Made by a program: the position numbers and the translations under genes
From: Escallonia rubra
Lineage: Eukaryota; Streptophyta; Magnoliopsida; Escalloniales; Escalloniaceae
Direction of reading: 5' to 3'
Assembly (NCBI GenBank): GCA_033065855.1
Contig: JAVXUO010001315.1
Coordinates: 124,001-188,000 of the forward strand
DNA length: 64,000 bases
Part shown: one piece after another, positions 35,030-45,384 of the stretch
Numbering within the stretch: the first letter of the stretch is position 1
Layout: every line of letters begins with the position of its first letter
The notes under the pieces: model-generated
The model's input: the letters and a program-made list of their open reading frames with translations, nothing else
Database searches by the model: none
Told to the model about the DNA's origin: nothing

Positions 35030-35640
35030 CTCTACCGTCCGCCACATTATGTAGCGGACGCCAGGGCAGTGTGCCAAGTCTCTGTTCCAGACAGTGAAAC
35101 ATAATGCTTTTTTGGGGGGTCTTTTTTCTGCTGAAGTTTTGGGACTAAGAACCCGAATTCTAAGTGTTGGGACCAAGAACCCGAATGTTTTCTAAGTGTT
35201 AGAGTGGGTGGTTTCTATCCCATTGTTCACTACACTATGTAGCGGTCGGTAGGACAAAATGCTTAATTGGGAGTCTTTTTTCTGCCTAAGTGTTGGGACC
35301 AAGAACCCCGAATGTTTTCTAAGTGTTGGAGTGGGTGGTTTCTGTCCCCTCGTCCGCTACACTATGTAGCGGTCGGTGGGACAAAATGCTTTTTGGGGGT
35401 CTTTTTTCTGTCTAAATGTTAGGACCAAGAACCCCAAATTTTTTCTAAGCGTTGGAGTGTGTAGTTTATGTCCTTTCATTCGCTACATTATGTAGTGAAC
35501 AGTGAAATATAATCCTTTTTTGGGGGTCCTTTTTATGTTTAAGTGTTGTGACCAAGAACCTCAAATTTTTTCCCAAGTGTTGGAATGCGTAATTTCTGTC
35601 CCCTCGTCCGCTACATTATGTAGCGGACGGTGGGACAAAA
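35030..35640. repeat. Palindrome array between convergent genes, MULE 2
   Basis: About five units of about 110-130 bp, each with a CCGCTACAYTATGTAGCGG-type hairpin and then GGGACAAAATGCTTTTTGGG, CTAAGTGTTGGGACCAAGAA and TTTTCTAAGTGTTGGAGTG. The hairpin is shared with MULE 1 but the spacer is different. The array occupies the same place, between the transposase and PMD-Ulp1 3' ends. Confidence 0.9.
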
Positions 35641-35834
35641 ACTTTTTGTTTAAGCTCGGCAGTTTAGCATGGTTAGTTAACTTGCTAATACACAACTCTT
35701 ACCAAAAATACCAAAAATTGTTCACTACAAGAGTACATTAAAATTCAGAAGGTAAAAAGAAAATTTGTGAATAACCCAATGTTATATCTAAATTAATTAT
35801 GAACACAAGAAAATATTATTACAAAGTCCATAGA

Positions 35835-37297
35835 CTAAAGGTCCACTTCATCTTCTTCGGCATCATCTTCTACCTCATCTTGCAAACCCCTTGGACTTAT
35901 CCCCAGTGCCTTGTAATGGTTCTGCTTGTCATGGTTGGTCATTTTGTTGCAGGATGCACACTTTCTCAGTATCTTAGGTTCGATTGCTTGTTCAATAGAG
36001 ATCTTCACCCATGCAGATCTCTTGCGGCCTTTCATTTATGATATAATTGGATCCAAAGGTTGGATAACATTGTCTTCTTCCTCAACCGACTCATCTTATT
36101 ATGATCCATGTGTAGGAATGCCTTCAGCTTCAGCCGCATCGCTAGCTGAACCTACTTCAAACTGGTCGACAATGGGATCTTGCTCTAGCGTTGGATCGCG
36201 AAGATATTTATATCTGGCTATTGTAGCAGAACCCTTTACAGACAAACGTGTGAACATTGTCACCAGATGATTATAGCGCAACGTCTCTGATTCTTCAAAA
36301 TCAGTAAATGGATGCTCTGGAAAGGTAATGGTATCATGCAACGTGTTTTCAACCTTAGACCACCACGGCAAGACGTATTTATCGGGGATTGCCGATATTC
36401 TTTTGAGTGAAAAAACGCAGAATGTGTCGACACAACATGCCGGAGAACTCAAACTTCTTGCAAACACATGTCACCATATCCGTCTATGTGTCATGATTTA
36501 CCATATACAGTCTATGCATTTTCTCAGGGACAAGGTCGCTCATCAACAAATAAACCTTGTATTCACGTGTAGACTTTTCTGCCACCTTGTTTATACTGTA
36601 TCGTCCCAATTTTTGCAGCTCTACTTGGTTTTGTATGAACATCTCCTACGTATAGACTTTTGGACATTCACCTCTAGAGGGGTCTCAAGCAGCCTTCTTC
36701 TTTATTTATACATGCTTGCAAAATCCGCAGCCCTTTCTTTCATGAATATCTGTGCAACTGTTTTTTGGGTATTTATGATAAAACTCTTCAAATTCATAGA
36801 TTCACTTCTGCCCAACGTTTTCATGCCCGCAGAAAAATACCTTCTGGTGTTAATGCCAGTCCATTGTTTTTTGAGCTCATACAAGTGTTGGAGCCACTTG
36901 TGGCCTTGCAATGAATAATCCTCAAGAAGTTTTTCCCACATCTCTTCAAATTCCTCAATCATAACAACTTGTTAACGCACCTGTCAAAATCTTATTTAAA
37001 GTCTGGATACTTTGCATACACATGATGTAAACGTTTAAAGTATTTGTTGCTATTGTGCCAAGTGCACAAGTTGTGTCAAGTCTCTAGGAAGACTGTAGCA
37101 ATAGCCTTCTTCATTGCCAAATCTTTATCCGTGATGATTACTTTGGGTGCTTTGTTGTTTATGGCTTCCAACCACGTCTTAAACAACCATACAAAAGAAC
37201 TTTCGCTCTCATCTCTTAACAATGTGAACCCTAATAGGATGGAGGGAACGAGCACTGTTCCACAAAAAGGACGGGGATCTGGGGGCATTTTGGACAA
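35835..37297 (-). pseudogene. FAR1/FRS-type MULE transposase, truncated, copy 2
   Basis: Homology to copy 1 starts abruptly in the catalytic domain (SILLGFTLLRDESESSFVWL) and runs through NNKAPKVIITDKDLAMKKA (second Asp, closer to consensus than copy 1) and GRSESMN. It continues to the decayed SWIM region (ARSLSSPACCVDTF in a shifted frame) and the C-terminal Cys/His tail CASCNKMTNHDKQNH. The FAR1 DNA-binding region and first catalytic Asp are missing, and end-like repeats lie directly upstream. Several stops and frameshifts are present. It cannot be functional. Confidence 0.85.
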
Positions 37298-37299
37298 AA

Positions 37300-37800
37300 T
37301 GTCCGTCCGTTACATAATGTAGTGGACAATTTTTTTCTTTGAAGGAACTAGATCTAGTCCATCTGTCCTTTAAGGATTGACGGTCAGATGGCACTGACAA
37401 CTTAACCTAGGTTGCCAACTTCATCTGGATTTGTGGATGGTTCAAATTTGTTTTTCGCGCTTTTTTAAGTACGTCCGCTATATAATGTTGCAGACGATTT
37501 TTTGACAAAAATGTCCATCACCCACACAATCGAATGTGCAACAAAAGTGTCTGTGTGCTACATAATGTAGCGAACGATTTTTTGACAAAAATATCACTCA
37601 CCCACGCAATCGAATGTGCAACAAAAATGTCTGTGTGGTACGTAATGTAGCGGACGACCCAAACCCATTTATGTCATATAAGGAAGTAGGCAATTAAGGA
37701 TCTAGGAACAAGAGCACTGGACCATCCACAAATCGCAGATGGACAGTCAGATAGCGTTGACAACTTAACCTAAGTTGTCTGCGCGCACGCGTGTGCACAG
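37300..37800. repeat. MULE 2 terminal region with duplicated end motifs
   Basis: GACAACTTAACCTAGGTTG (about 37398) and GACAACTTAACCTAAGTTG (about 37760) are two copies of the end motif seen at the MULE 1 tips. Between them ATCTGGATTTGTGGATGGT (37423) and ACCATCCACAAATCGCAGAT (37724) are inverted. Three CCGCTACATAATGTAGCGG-type hairpins lie inside. This may be a small non-autonomous derivative nested at the element end, or a duplicated terminus. Confidence 0.6.
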
Positions 37801-38061
37801 AAACACGCATGCTAACTCATTCCATTCATTTTGATAGTTGCATGTTTGAAAAACTAACGTAGAGCTCCTTAAACAATTTGAAATGGTAGCAAAAATATGG
37901 TTTCTTTTGTGAAAAAAATTGATATTCTTATATTCTTAAAAACATGAAAAGAAATATGAAAAATTGGTGACCAAACAAAGAAGGGAATATACGACTCAAA
38001 GGCTTAGACAAGCTGCGTTTCTCAGTAATTATAACTTAACTTTTGCGGGCGGCTCCAAACC

Positions 38062-38508
38062 TGCTAGAATATTGATCGGGAACCACAGCCGGGAAATGGA
38101 CCTGCAAAATAGAACACAGAATGACTGTTGGGGATGTTCCGGTGGAGGAAGTTCCGATGCTAAAGTCAGAACGTTGTTACAGGGGTGGAGCTCTGAATAG
38201 CAGAAATGTACTAGGTGTGCGTGTGTGTGAACCTGTCTGCGTACCTGGGATAGTCCCTTTTATATAGGCATAGACCGAAGAGTCCCGGTTGGCTTGCATC
38301 TCTTAACAGATAGGCCTTGGACTTGATCAGTTGGGGTTGTGTTAGGATCCTTAGGGATCACGTCACAATCCCTTCTTGATAAAGTTAGTGCCCTTCTAGG
38401 ACGCTAACTCTATCAGTAGGACAACCCTCAAATCCGAGTCAATCGTTAACTATGAGTCAATCTCGCCACATGTCATCATCTGATTGGGCGAGTATTTTTA
38501 GCCATACA
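38062..38508 (-). repeat. 3' LTR of the gag-protease element
   Basis: Runs TGCTAGAATATTGATCGGG to AGCCATACA in plus-strand reading and aligns along its whole length with 43627-44073, with scattered substitutions. It contains TTTATATAGGC and the GTTAGGATCCTTAGGGATCA segment shared with the other LTR. Confidence 0.93.
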
Positions 38509-38729
38509 TAATGCCCCCCACTTTCTTAGCAAAGAGGCTTGTCTGAGACACGCATCAAAACATTTACGAACTTTTTCTCCTTTTTGTAAGCACAAATAAT
38601 ATTTTCTTCAATATTTTTGCAGACCAAATATTGCCCAAAGACCAAGATAACCAATTTTTGTTGCGTAAATAGCATTTTGGAATTTTTCGGAAATTTCTTG
38701 TATGTTTTCGATTTTTTTTTCTTTTTTTT

Positions 38730-40470
38730 CTGCTCGGACCAAGGCTTGCTCGGGAAGCGGGCTCGGACCTGCTATCCGGGAAGCCTGCTCAGATCTGCTG
38801 CTCGAGAAGTAGGCTCGGACCAGCTGTCCGGGAAGCCTGCTCGGATCCGCTGCTCGGGAGGTGGGCTCAGACCAGCTGTTCGGGAAACGGGCTCGGACTT
38901 GTTGCCAAGGAAGCCTGTGCGGGGCTGCTGCGCGGACGGCCTCCCTTAGACGCGGGCCTTGTGGCTGAAAGGCCCATCTTTGTTGAAGTCCAAAGCCTTA
39001 TAAAAAGAATAGAGCTTCCAGGCGCGGCTACGGAGAATCGAACACTTGATAGCGTTCGTGTAAGGCGCATGAAATACCACTGGGCTGGTCGGCCAGTTGT
39101 TGTTAAATCTGAGCACCAAATATATTTAAACACTTACTTGGAAACTTAGAAAATTCATAACTTCTGTCCAGGAAGCTTGCTCGGACTTGCTATCCGGGAA
39201 GCCTGCTCAGGAAGAGGGCTCAGACTCGCTGTCCGGGAAGCCTGCTCCGAAAGCGGGCTCGTACCTGCTGTCTGAGAAGCTTGTTCAGGCTTGAAGGCTA
39301 GAAAGGCCCATTTTCTACTTCTTTTTTTTTCTTCTGTTCGGTCATGCTGTGCGGGCTTGCTGCGCGGACAGCCCAATTTCGCTAATTAGGCTTGGAATTA
39401 TGTTGTGGCTTGTTTCCTTGCAAAAAACGGAACTTTTCTAAAGTTGCTGGGAAGTCTTAAACTCCTAACCACGCGCACGCAAGAGGCATGGCATTCCGTT
39501 GGGCTGCTCGACCCCTTTTGGTACTTCCGAGCAGAAAACTTATTTAAACTATCACTTCAAATTTTGAAAGGACCATAACTTCTTGCTCGGACCTCCGTTT
39601 AAGGTGATTTTTTTTCCAGGTAGTTTTTTGAGCTCTATCCATAGAAAATCATCTTTTCTTCAAAAGAGTTCAGATGCAAGCTCTACTCAAGAAAACTTCT
39701 TCGACTTCTGTACAAGAGCTTTCCTTAATCAAACTCCCTAGAGCTCTGCTCATAGGGTTTGCTCGAAAAAAAAGGCCTTGGAGCTTGACGCGTGAACTTG
39801 ACTCTCCTAGACTACTCGGGAACTCTGCACGGCCATGCTGCTCGGGTGTTCTACTCGAGTAAGATGCTCGAGTGTCTTGCTCGGACAGGCTGCTCGGGGA
39901 ACCTATTCGGACACGATGTGCGGGCATCCTACTCTGGCATCATGTTCGGGTACGCTGTGCGACATCTTGCTCAGGCATCCTGTACGGGTGCCGCTGTGCG
40001 CGGATAGGTGCTAGAATCTTAAGCTGTTGGAAGTTTTAGTCCACAAAGGTGTCTGCTCGGGCACTCTGTTCGGACGGCATCGTGCTCGGACGGGTGCCAA
40101 AAACTTAAGCTCTTGAGAGCTTTAGGATGTGAAATTCGACAAAATTGTATGCTCGGGCACTCTGTTCAGACGGCATCATGCCTAGACACTCTATAGGGCC
40201 ATGCTGTTTGGGCGACGAGCTCTACCATCTTTCTGCTCAGGCAGACATTAACCTTTAGGATCTTGAGAGCACAAAGGGAATGAAGTTAGGCTGGCTGCTC
40301 GGGTGACGTGCTCGGTTGGCATCATGCTTAGGTAGACGCCATAACTTGGGCTCTTGAGAGCTCAAAGGTCATCAGACAAGGTGATCTGCTCGGGCGACGT
40401 GCTTGGCTGGCATCGTGCTCATGCAGACACTAGAGACTTAAGCTCTTGAAAGCTTTAGAATCTAGAATTT
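38730..40470. repeat. CTGCTCGG-rich internal repeats
   Basis: Imperfect repeats around GCTGCTCGG, GCTCGGACC and TCTTGAGAGCT fill the part of the retrotransposon where pol would be expected. The related element at 56371-64000 carries similar CTGCTCGGGCAG repeats in the same relative position, next to the 3' LTR. Open frames here are short and show no recognised domain. Confidence 0.8.
39021..39095 (-). other. tRNA/SINE-like head with A and B boxes
   Basis: On the minus strand CAGCCCAGTGGTATTTC (39088-39072) resembles a polymerase III A box and GTGTTCGATTCTC (39045-39033) a B box. They are about 30 nt apart, as in plant SINEs. A more diverged second copy is at about 39512-39450 (CAGCCCAACGGAATGCC and GAGTTTAAGACTTCC). 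No A-rich tail or target duplication was defined. Confidence 0.4.
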
Positions 40471-41247
40471 CACTGTCATAATTTTTCTAAGCAGTTTGAT
40501 GCCCCCTAGAGGGGTTTGACCTGTGTGTTTTTCACCTCTCCTTGGGAGGGTGCTTATGCAATTGTGTTTTTAAGCTTGTGCTACCCACATCTTGCATTAT
40601 GTTTTACTTTCGCACGAACCATTATCGTCAGCCAAGGGTTGGCAAAGAAGCCTCGCACTCCCACTCGGCTAAGTTTTGAATTAGCAAAGTATGATGGGGC
40701 GACGAACTCCCACAAGGACTTTGTCGTTTCACGGGTTAGAACTATAGCTAAACCGTTCTAGATAAGACTTGAGTCCTTCCTTACTACCTTATGTACACTT
40801 TTTCTTGGGAAGAGTGTATGGAAAAGGCGTCTGCACTCTTGGGAGCCAAGTTAATCTACAAGAGGTCGTGGATGAGCAGCCTGCTTGGGCAAGCTGCTCG
40901 GGTGACGTATTCGGGCGACGCACTCGGGCGCTTTGTCGGATTGGCCTGTATTTACTAGTTCTTGAGAACTTTGAAACAATAAGAAGAGGTTTACTTGATC
41001 ACTCTGGTTGGGCAAGAGTTTACAATCATTACAATTATGCTAAAAAAAGACTTTATTGCTTGGTCAAAATACTAAAAGTGCATTGGGGACTAATGTTATC
41101 CCGTTTTATTCATCTAACTGTCTAAGTACTAGTTAAATATATTCGAAAAAAATCCTAAGTCTTACTTCGGAATAGGCAAAGTTTGAGCCTCCTGCCCTTC
41201 AAAAAAGGAGTATTTTGCCTTGGGGCAAGGTGCTACTGATAGTAGCG

Positions 41248-43588
41248 TCAAAGGTTCTCTTTTGTGCCGTCCTGGAGGTCATCGATGATTAGGGCTTCTT
41301 TATTTTTGGCTTGGCATGATGCCATGTAGCATTGTCGGGCCACTATTTGGTCGCATTTGACTTCCCCTACTCCATGCTCCGTAGGGAACTTCATCTTCAG
41401 ATGATACGTGGACACCACTACCTTTAACTGGTTCAAGGTTGTTCTCCCGAGTATGGCATTATAAGCTGAAGGGACACGAACAACCACAAAATCTAGTATC
41501 AATTTGGCTTGAGCCGGAGGGGTGCCGATGGCGACTGGTAACGCAATGATCCCTTTGACTGCATTAGGGTGGTTAGAGAAGCTGTAGAGGGGTGTATCCA
41601 TCTTGCGCAGCCGATCAGATGGGATGTTCATCTTCTGGAAAGCTTCATAAAAAAATACCTCGGCTGAACTCCCGTTATCGACTAAAATCCTTTTGACATC
41701 AAAATTACCCACTCGAAGTGTGACAACCAACGAGTCATCATGGGGTGTTTTTATATCCTTTATGTCATCCTTCGAAAAGGAAATTGTGGGCACCAATTTC
41801 GTCTTCTGTTTTCCTACTTGGGGATTGACTTGTGATGCACACTTCATTTGCATAGGCCTTGCGACCCCATCCGAAATAACCTCCTGCTGCAATACCCCCA
41901 GAGATTGTATTGATGGTGCCCACATTCTCTTGCCTCTCTTCTCTTCCCTCTACAATCAGAATCGCTTCTCTTCTATCATCTCTGCGTGTGATGTACTTCT
42001 TCAAGTGCCCATGCTTGATGAGGGCCTCAATTTCACGCTTAAGCAATTCGCAATTGTTGGTAGTATGGCCATGATCGTTGTGGAATTGGCACCATAGACT
42101 CTTGTCTCTCTTACCTGGAGCTAATCTCATTCTTTCTGGCTGGTCAAGAATCTCCTTGCCTCTTATCTCATGAAGGATTTGCGATGGTTGGGCATTCAGG
42201 GGCGTCAAGTTCTTCATGTCGAGTGGCTCTCTAAGATGCCGCTCATCGCGCTTCGAGCGCTTGGAATTCTTTTGGCCTCCAGGACTGTCCTCACGGGAAC
42301 ATTCCCTTGCTCTTGATCATTGTCATTTTGATGCCCCTTATGCATTTCCAAGTATTCCTCGGCTTGGATATACTTGTTGGCCTTATCTAATAACACGATC
42401 ATGCTTCCGGGGGGACTTTTGTTGACATCAAATGCATATTTGGATGTAGGTCAGAGACCACGCAGAAAGGCCCTGTATTTAACCGACTCATCCAAATTGT
42501 CGATCTCTAGCGTCGCTGCGCTGAATTGCCCTAAATAATGTGACAGGGATTCATTCTTTTCCTGCACCACGTTGAGAAGGCTCGTGGAGTTTTTTCTTCT
42601 GGTGCGGCTGCTCACAAAATGCTTCTGGAAAATATCAGAGAGTTGAGCAAATGAGTGAATGGACCTTGGCTGCAAGGACTTGAACCATGCATGTGTGGCC
42701 TTCCTCAAGGTGGTTGGAAAAGCGCGGCACATGACCGCGTCAGAGACCTGGAGGAGCAGCATGTTTGTCTGGAACTAATAGACGTGTTCTCCGGGGTCGC
42801 CACTCCTATCATAGAGGTAGCACTGGGGCATCCTAAAATTGGGAGGCAACTTTGCCCTCTCAATGGCTTCTGACAGAGGATATCCGGAGTCCCCCCTTGG
42901 GGCAGAAAGTTGTTGTGGGCAAGGCTCGGAGATAACTTTCTGAGAAGTCCGCCCTTGAGGGCGATGCTCTCGTGTCCCATGATGAATCCGTCTTTGGGGA
43001 CGTCTTGCCTCTGAATGGCGTCGGCCTCGAGGTTTGTCGATCGAAATATGAGACGAGTCTGTGCTACCCTCGATTGAAGGGTCCCTACGATAACACGAAC
43101 CTCTCCTTGTAACGTGCTCCTCGGTCTCCTCTTTTGGTTGATAACTTGGATCGGCTTCTGATCTATAGCTTGATCCCGAGGTAAGTCTTAGACGAAGATC
43201 GTTAGGATCAAGGTGGGGTTAGTTGGTAGAAGCGGACGGAGCGACGAATTCAAGTGTCCTCTGCAAAGTGTTTACCACATCTTTGAGCTCATGAATTTCC
43301 CTCGTCAGATCCGCGTTCGGCGTCTTAAAAAGTTTGCGATTGAGGCAATGCCGAAGGTCACCTCTTTTCAATGTGGTGGTGGTTGGGGAATGGTTTTTGC
43401 TAGAACCATTGTCCGATTGAGGGGTAACAGAGGTTACATTGATGTGGGTGTCTTTGGCGTGATGGCGAGACGGGATCGAACGTTGATCATGAGAACGGCC
43501 CTCTCGGCGAGTGCCACTAGATCGTGCTCGCCGATTTTCTAGTTAAGCGACTGAGTGGAGATGTGTTGGAAGACGATTGTCTGGCCAT
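41248..43588 (-). pseudogene. Tat-type gag-protease gene, decayed
   Basis: The start ATG at 43588 lies 38 nt inside the 5' LTR boundary (MARQSSSNTSPLSRLTRKSA). Next comes the gag core (EAIERAKLPPNFRMPQCYLY; AFPTTLRKATHAWFKSLQPR; FVSSRTRRKNSTSLLNVVQE), then a zinc-knuckle-like motif (CQFHNDHGHTTNNC). A retropepsin domain follows, with active site VDNGSSAEVF and the typical AYNAILGRTTLNQLK. Gag packages the RNA and the protease processes the polyprotein. In-frame stops sit at 43517-43519, 43219-43221, 42775-42777 and 42451-42453, with frameshifts near 42285 and 41880. The gene ends after DLQDGTKENL with no pol following. Confidence 0.92.
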
Positions 43589-43626
43589 GTTCCCTGTTGG
43601 TCCCACGGATGACGCCAAAATGTTGC

Positions 43627-44073
43627 TGTTAGAATATTGATCGGGAACCACAGCCGGGAAATAGACCTGCAAAATAGAGCACGGAGTGACCGCCGGGGGT
43701 GTTCCGGCGGAGGAAGCTCCGATGTTAAAGTCAGAACGTTGCTACAGGGGTAGAGCTCTGAATAGCATAAATACACTAGGTGTGCGTGTGTGTGAACCTG
43801 TCTGCGTACCTGGGATAGTCCCCTTTATATAGGCATAGACCAAAGAGTCCCGGTTGACTTGCATCCCTTGACAAATGGGCCTTGGACCTGATCAGTTGGG
43901 GTTGTGTTAGGATCCTTAGGGATCACGTCACAATCCCTTCTTGATAACGTTAGTGCCCTTCTAAGATTCTAACTCTATCAGCAGAACAACCGTCAAATCC
44001 GGTTCAATCGTTAACTATGAGTCAATCTCCCCACGTGTCATCATCTGATTGGGTGAGTATTTTTAGCCATATC
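43627..44073 (-). repeat. 5' LTR of the gag-protease element
   Basis: Runs TGTTAGAATATTGATCGGG to AGCCATATCA in plus-strand reading and matches the 38062 LTR in length. The internal side carries the primer-site-like sequence and the gag start, which fixes this as the 5' LTR of a minus-strand element. Confidence 0.93.
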
Positions 44074-44850
44074 AACTAGTAAGACTCCACGTACGTATAC
44101 TAGTATTTTATGCGCATGGTTTGTACAATATACCATCCGGTGCAGAACTGTCATTAGCAATTTGAATACTGCCGATAGAGATTTTCAGTCACTTTGCAAA
44201 GAAATTAATAGCGAATGGTTGTCAATTTTCATGTCAAAACAACCTTTTAGGCAAACTCCATTCACCTCCCATTGGGTAACTCACTATCAAGGTAAATCAG
44301 TGCTTATATAGATCCCTGTTAGACTACATTGACTAACAAAACCAAAATCACACTTGAGAACAAAGAGAATTTAAAGACAGGAGCATTACATAATATGAAA
44401 ATTTAAAGAAAGGAGCATTACATATTTTGCCCCTCCCGCTTATCCCCTGAAAAAAATAAGAACAAAACTATTCCCTTCTCTCTCTCGTCCCTCCGGTTTC
44501 TACTCAACCACCTAACTACAACCACCCTAACTGTATGAACTGAAGTAATGTTAACCCATCAGCCATCAAAAGCCGCTGCCATCCTGCTAGAGCGAAGCCA
44601 AACATCGTCGCTACCATAAACATATCGGTTCTGCAGTCGGCACCAAAGCCACCAGGCATCAATATTTGGTATGTATGTGTTGCTGCCTCATATGAAACTG
44701 GTTAAGAATTGAGGTTGTCCGGGTGTGCCGATGCATGATGGCGGTGGGGGTTGATGTTTGGTGATGGTGGTGTTTTGCCGGGGAGATGAGAGGGAGAAAA
44801 GTATTAGCATTCTGTTTACCTTTGGCATGCAATCTTGACTTCTTGAGCTC

Positions 44851-45384
44851 TTAGCATGAGTAGCGTTGAGTTTGAGGACAATGAAGAGCGGACTTTTGAA
44901 GGAACTTTTCGACATTTGAGGCCCTTATTTGTTCGGCTTTCTTCATCAGTCCGGCCATGTATGTTTCTTCAGCGATCCTCAAGAACTCAAGTTTAGGAGG
45001 GGGCGAGGACCTCCACATGTCCAGCTCTTCCCGTAGCGACAGCATTCCAAAGGGATCGGAATTATATCTGTGGAGGCGCCTGCAAGAGCGGGATAGTAAA
45101 GCCGCTATCTCCTTGTCCCTTTCCTCTTTGATAGGGTAGATAGATCTTGTTGGCTGAGGAAGAAGCTCTTCTGAGATAGCATCACCTTCTTCAGGATGCA
45201 CGGTGGAAGAAGTGGGCAAGTCTGATTTGTTGCTTCGGCTGGTATCATCCTTGTCTTTCTTGCAACCACACAAGATACACAAGATCCTCGTGCCACAAAA
45301 TGTTCCCATCTTTGACCTCAAATATCTCAATCTGTCAGTACTGGAATTAGAAACCACATTTCCATCAAGCAAAACGGGAGCCAT
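44851..45384 (-). CDS. Uncharacterised 177-aa protein
   Basis: An uninterrupted frame starting MAPVLLDGNVVSNSSTDRLR. A Cys-containing segment follows (TRILCILCGCKKDKDD), then a Ser/Pro/acidic stretch, then a charged, probably helical C-terminal half (KEERDKEIAALLSRSCRRLH, SLREELDMWR, KLEFLRIAEETYMAGLMKKA). It is hydrophilic with no signal peptide. The composition is normal for a soluble plant protein and not a repeat artefact. Upstream DNA to about 46300 has several plausible 5' splice sites on the minus strand (AAAG|GTATT, AAAG|GTATAC) and CT-rich leader-like sequence, so this may be the last exon of a spliced gene. No family was recognised. It starts 0.8 kb from the retrotransposon at 38062-44073. 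Confidence 0.6.
   Translation of the reverse strand: MAPVLLDGNVVSNSSTDRLRYLRSKMGTFCGTRILCILCGCKKDKDDTSRSNKSDLPTSSTVHPEEGDAISEELLPQPTRSIYPIKEERDKEIAALLSRSCRRLHRYNSDPFGMLSLREELDMWRSSPPPKLEFLRIAEETYMAGLMKKAEQIRASNVEKFLQKSALHCPQTQRYSC

Larger units (their letters stand above)
31460..37800 (-). mobile_element. MULE 2: inverted relative of MULE 1
   Basis: It has the same gene order as MULE 1 but reversed: PMD-Ulp1 on plus (31674 to about 34700), palindrome array (about 35030-35640), transposase on minus (37297-35835), then end-like repeats (37300-37800) with GACAACTTAACCTAAGTTGT. No left terminal repeat was found. The element seems to begin in a GT microsatellite directly beside the MULE 1 right end, so its left end was lost or replaced. 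Its transposase lacks the N-terminal half. It is inactive. Confidence 0.75.
38062..44073 (-). mobile_element. Ty3/gypsy-derived element with gag-protease but no pol
   Basis: A 6.0-kb element on the minus strand bounded by two 447-bp LTRs (38062-38508 and 43627-44073). It encodes gag and an aspartic protease (43588-41248), but the remaining 2.7 kb to the 3' LTR has no reverse transcriptase, RNase H or integrase. A purine-rich tract (GAAAGTGGGGGGCA on minus, just inside 38508) and a primer-site-like sequence (TTTTGGCGTCATCCGTGGGA on minus, just inside 43627) are in the right places. Gag resembles the Tat group. No matching 5-bp target duplication was found (AAACC versus ACTAG). A related element starts at 56371. 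Confidence 0.88.

Noticed and set aside
38057-44078. Target duplication for the gag-protease retrotransposon
   Set aside because: The five bases outside each LTR (AAACC and ACTAG) do not match, so none is claimed; the element may have recombined or the site mutated.
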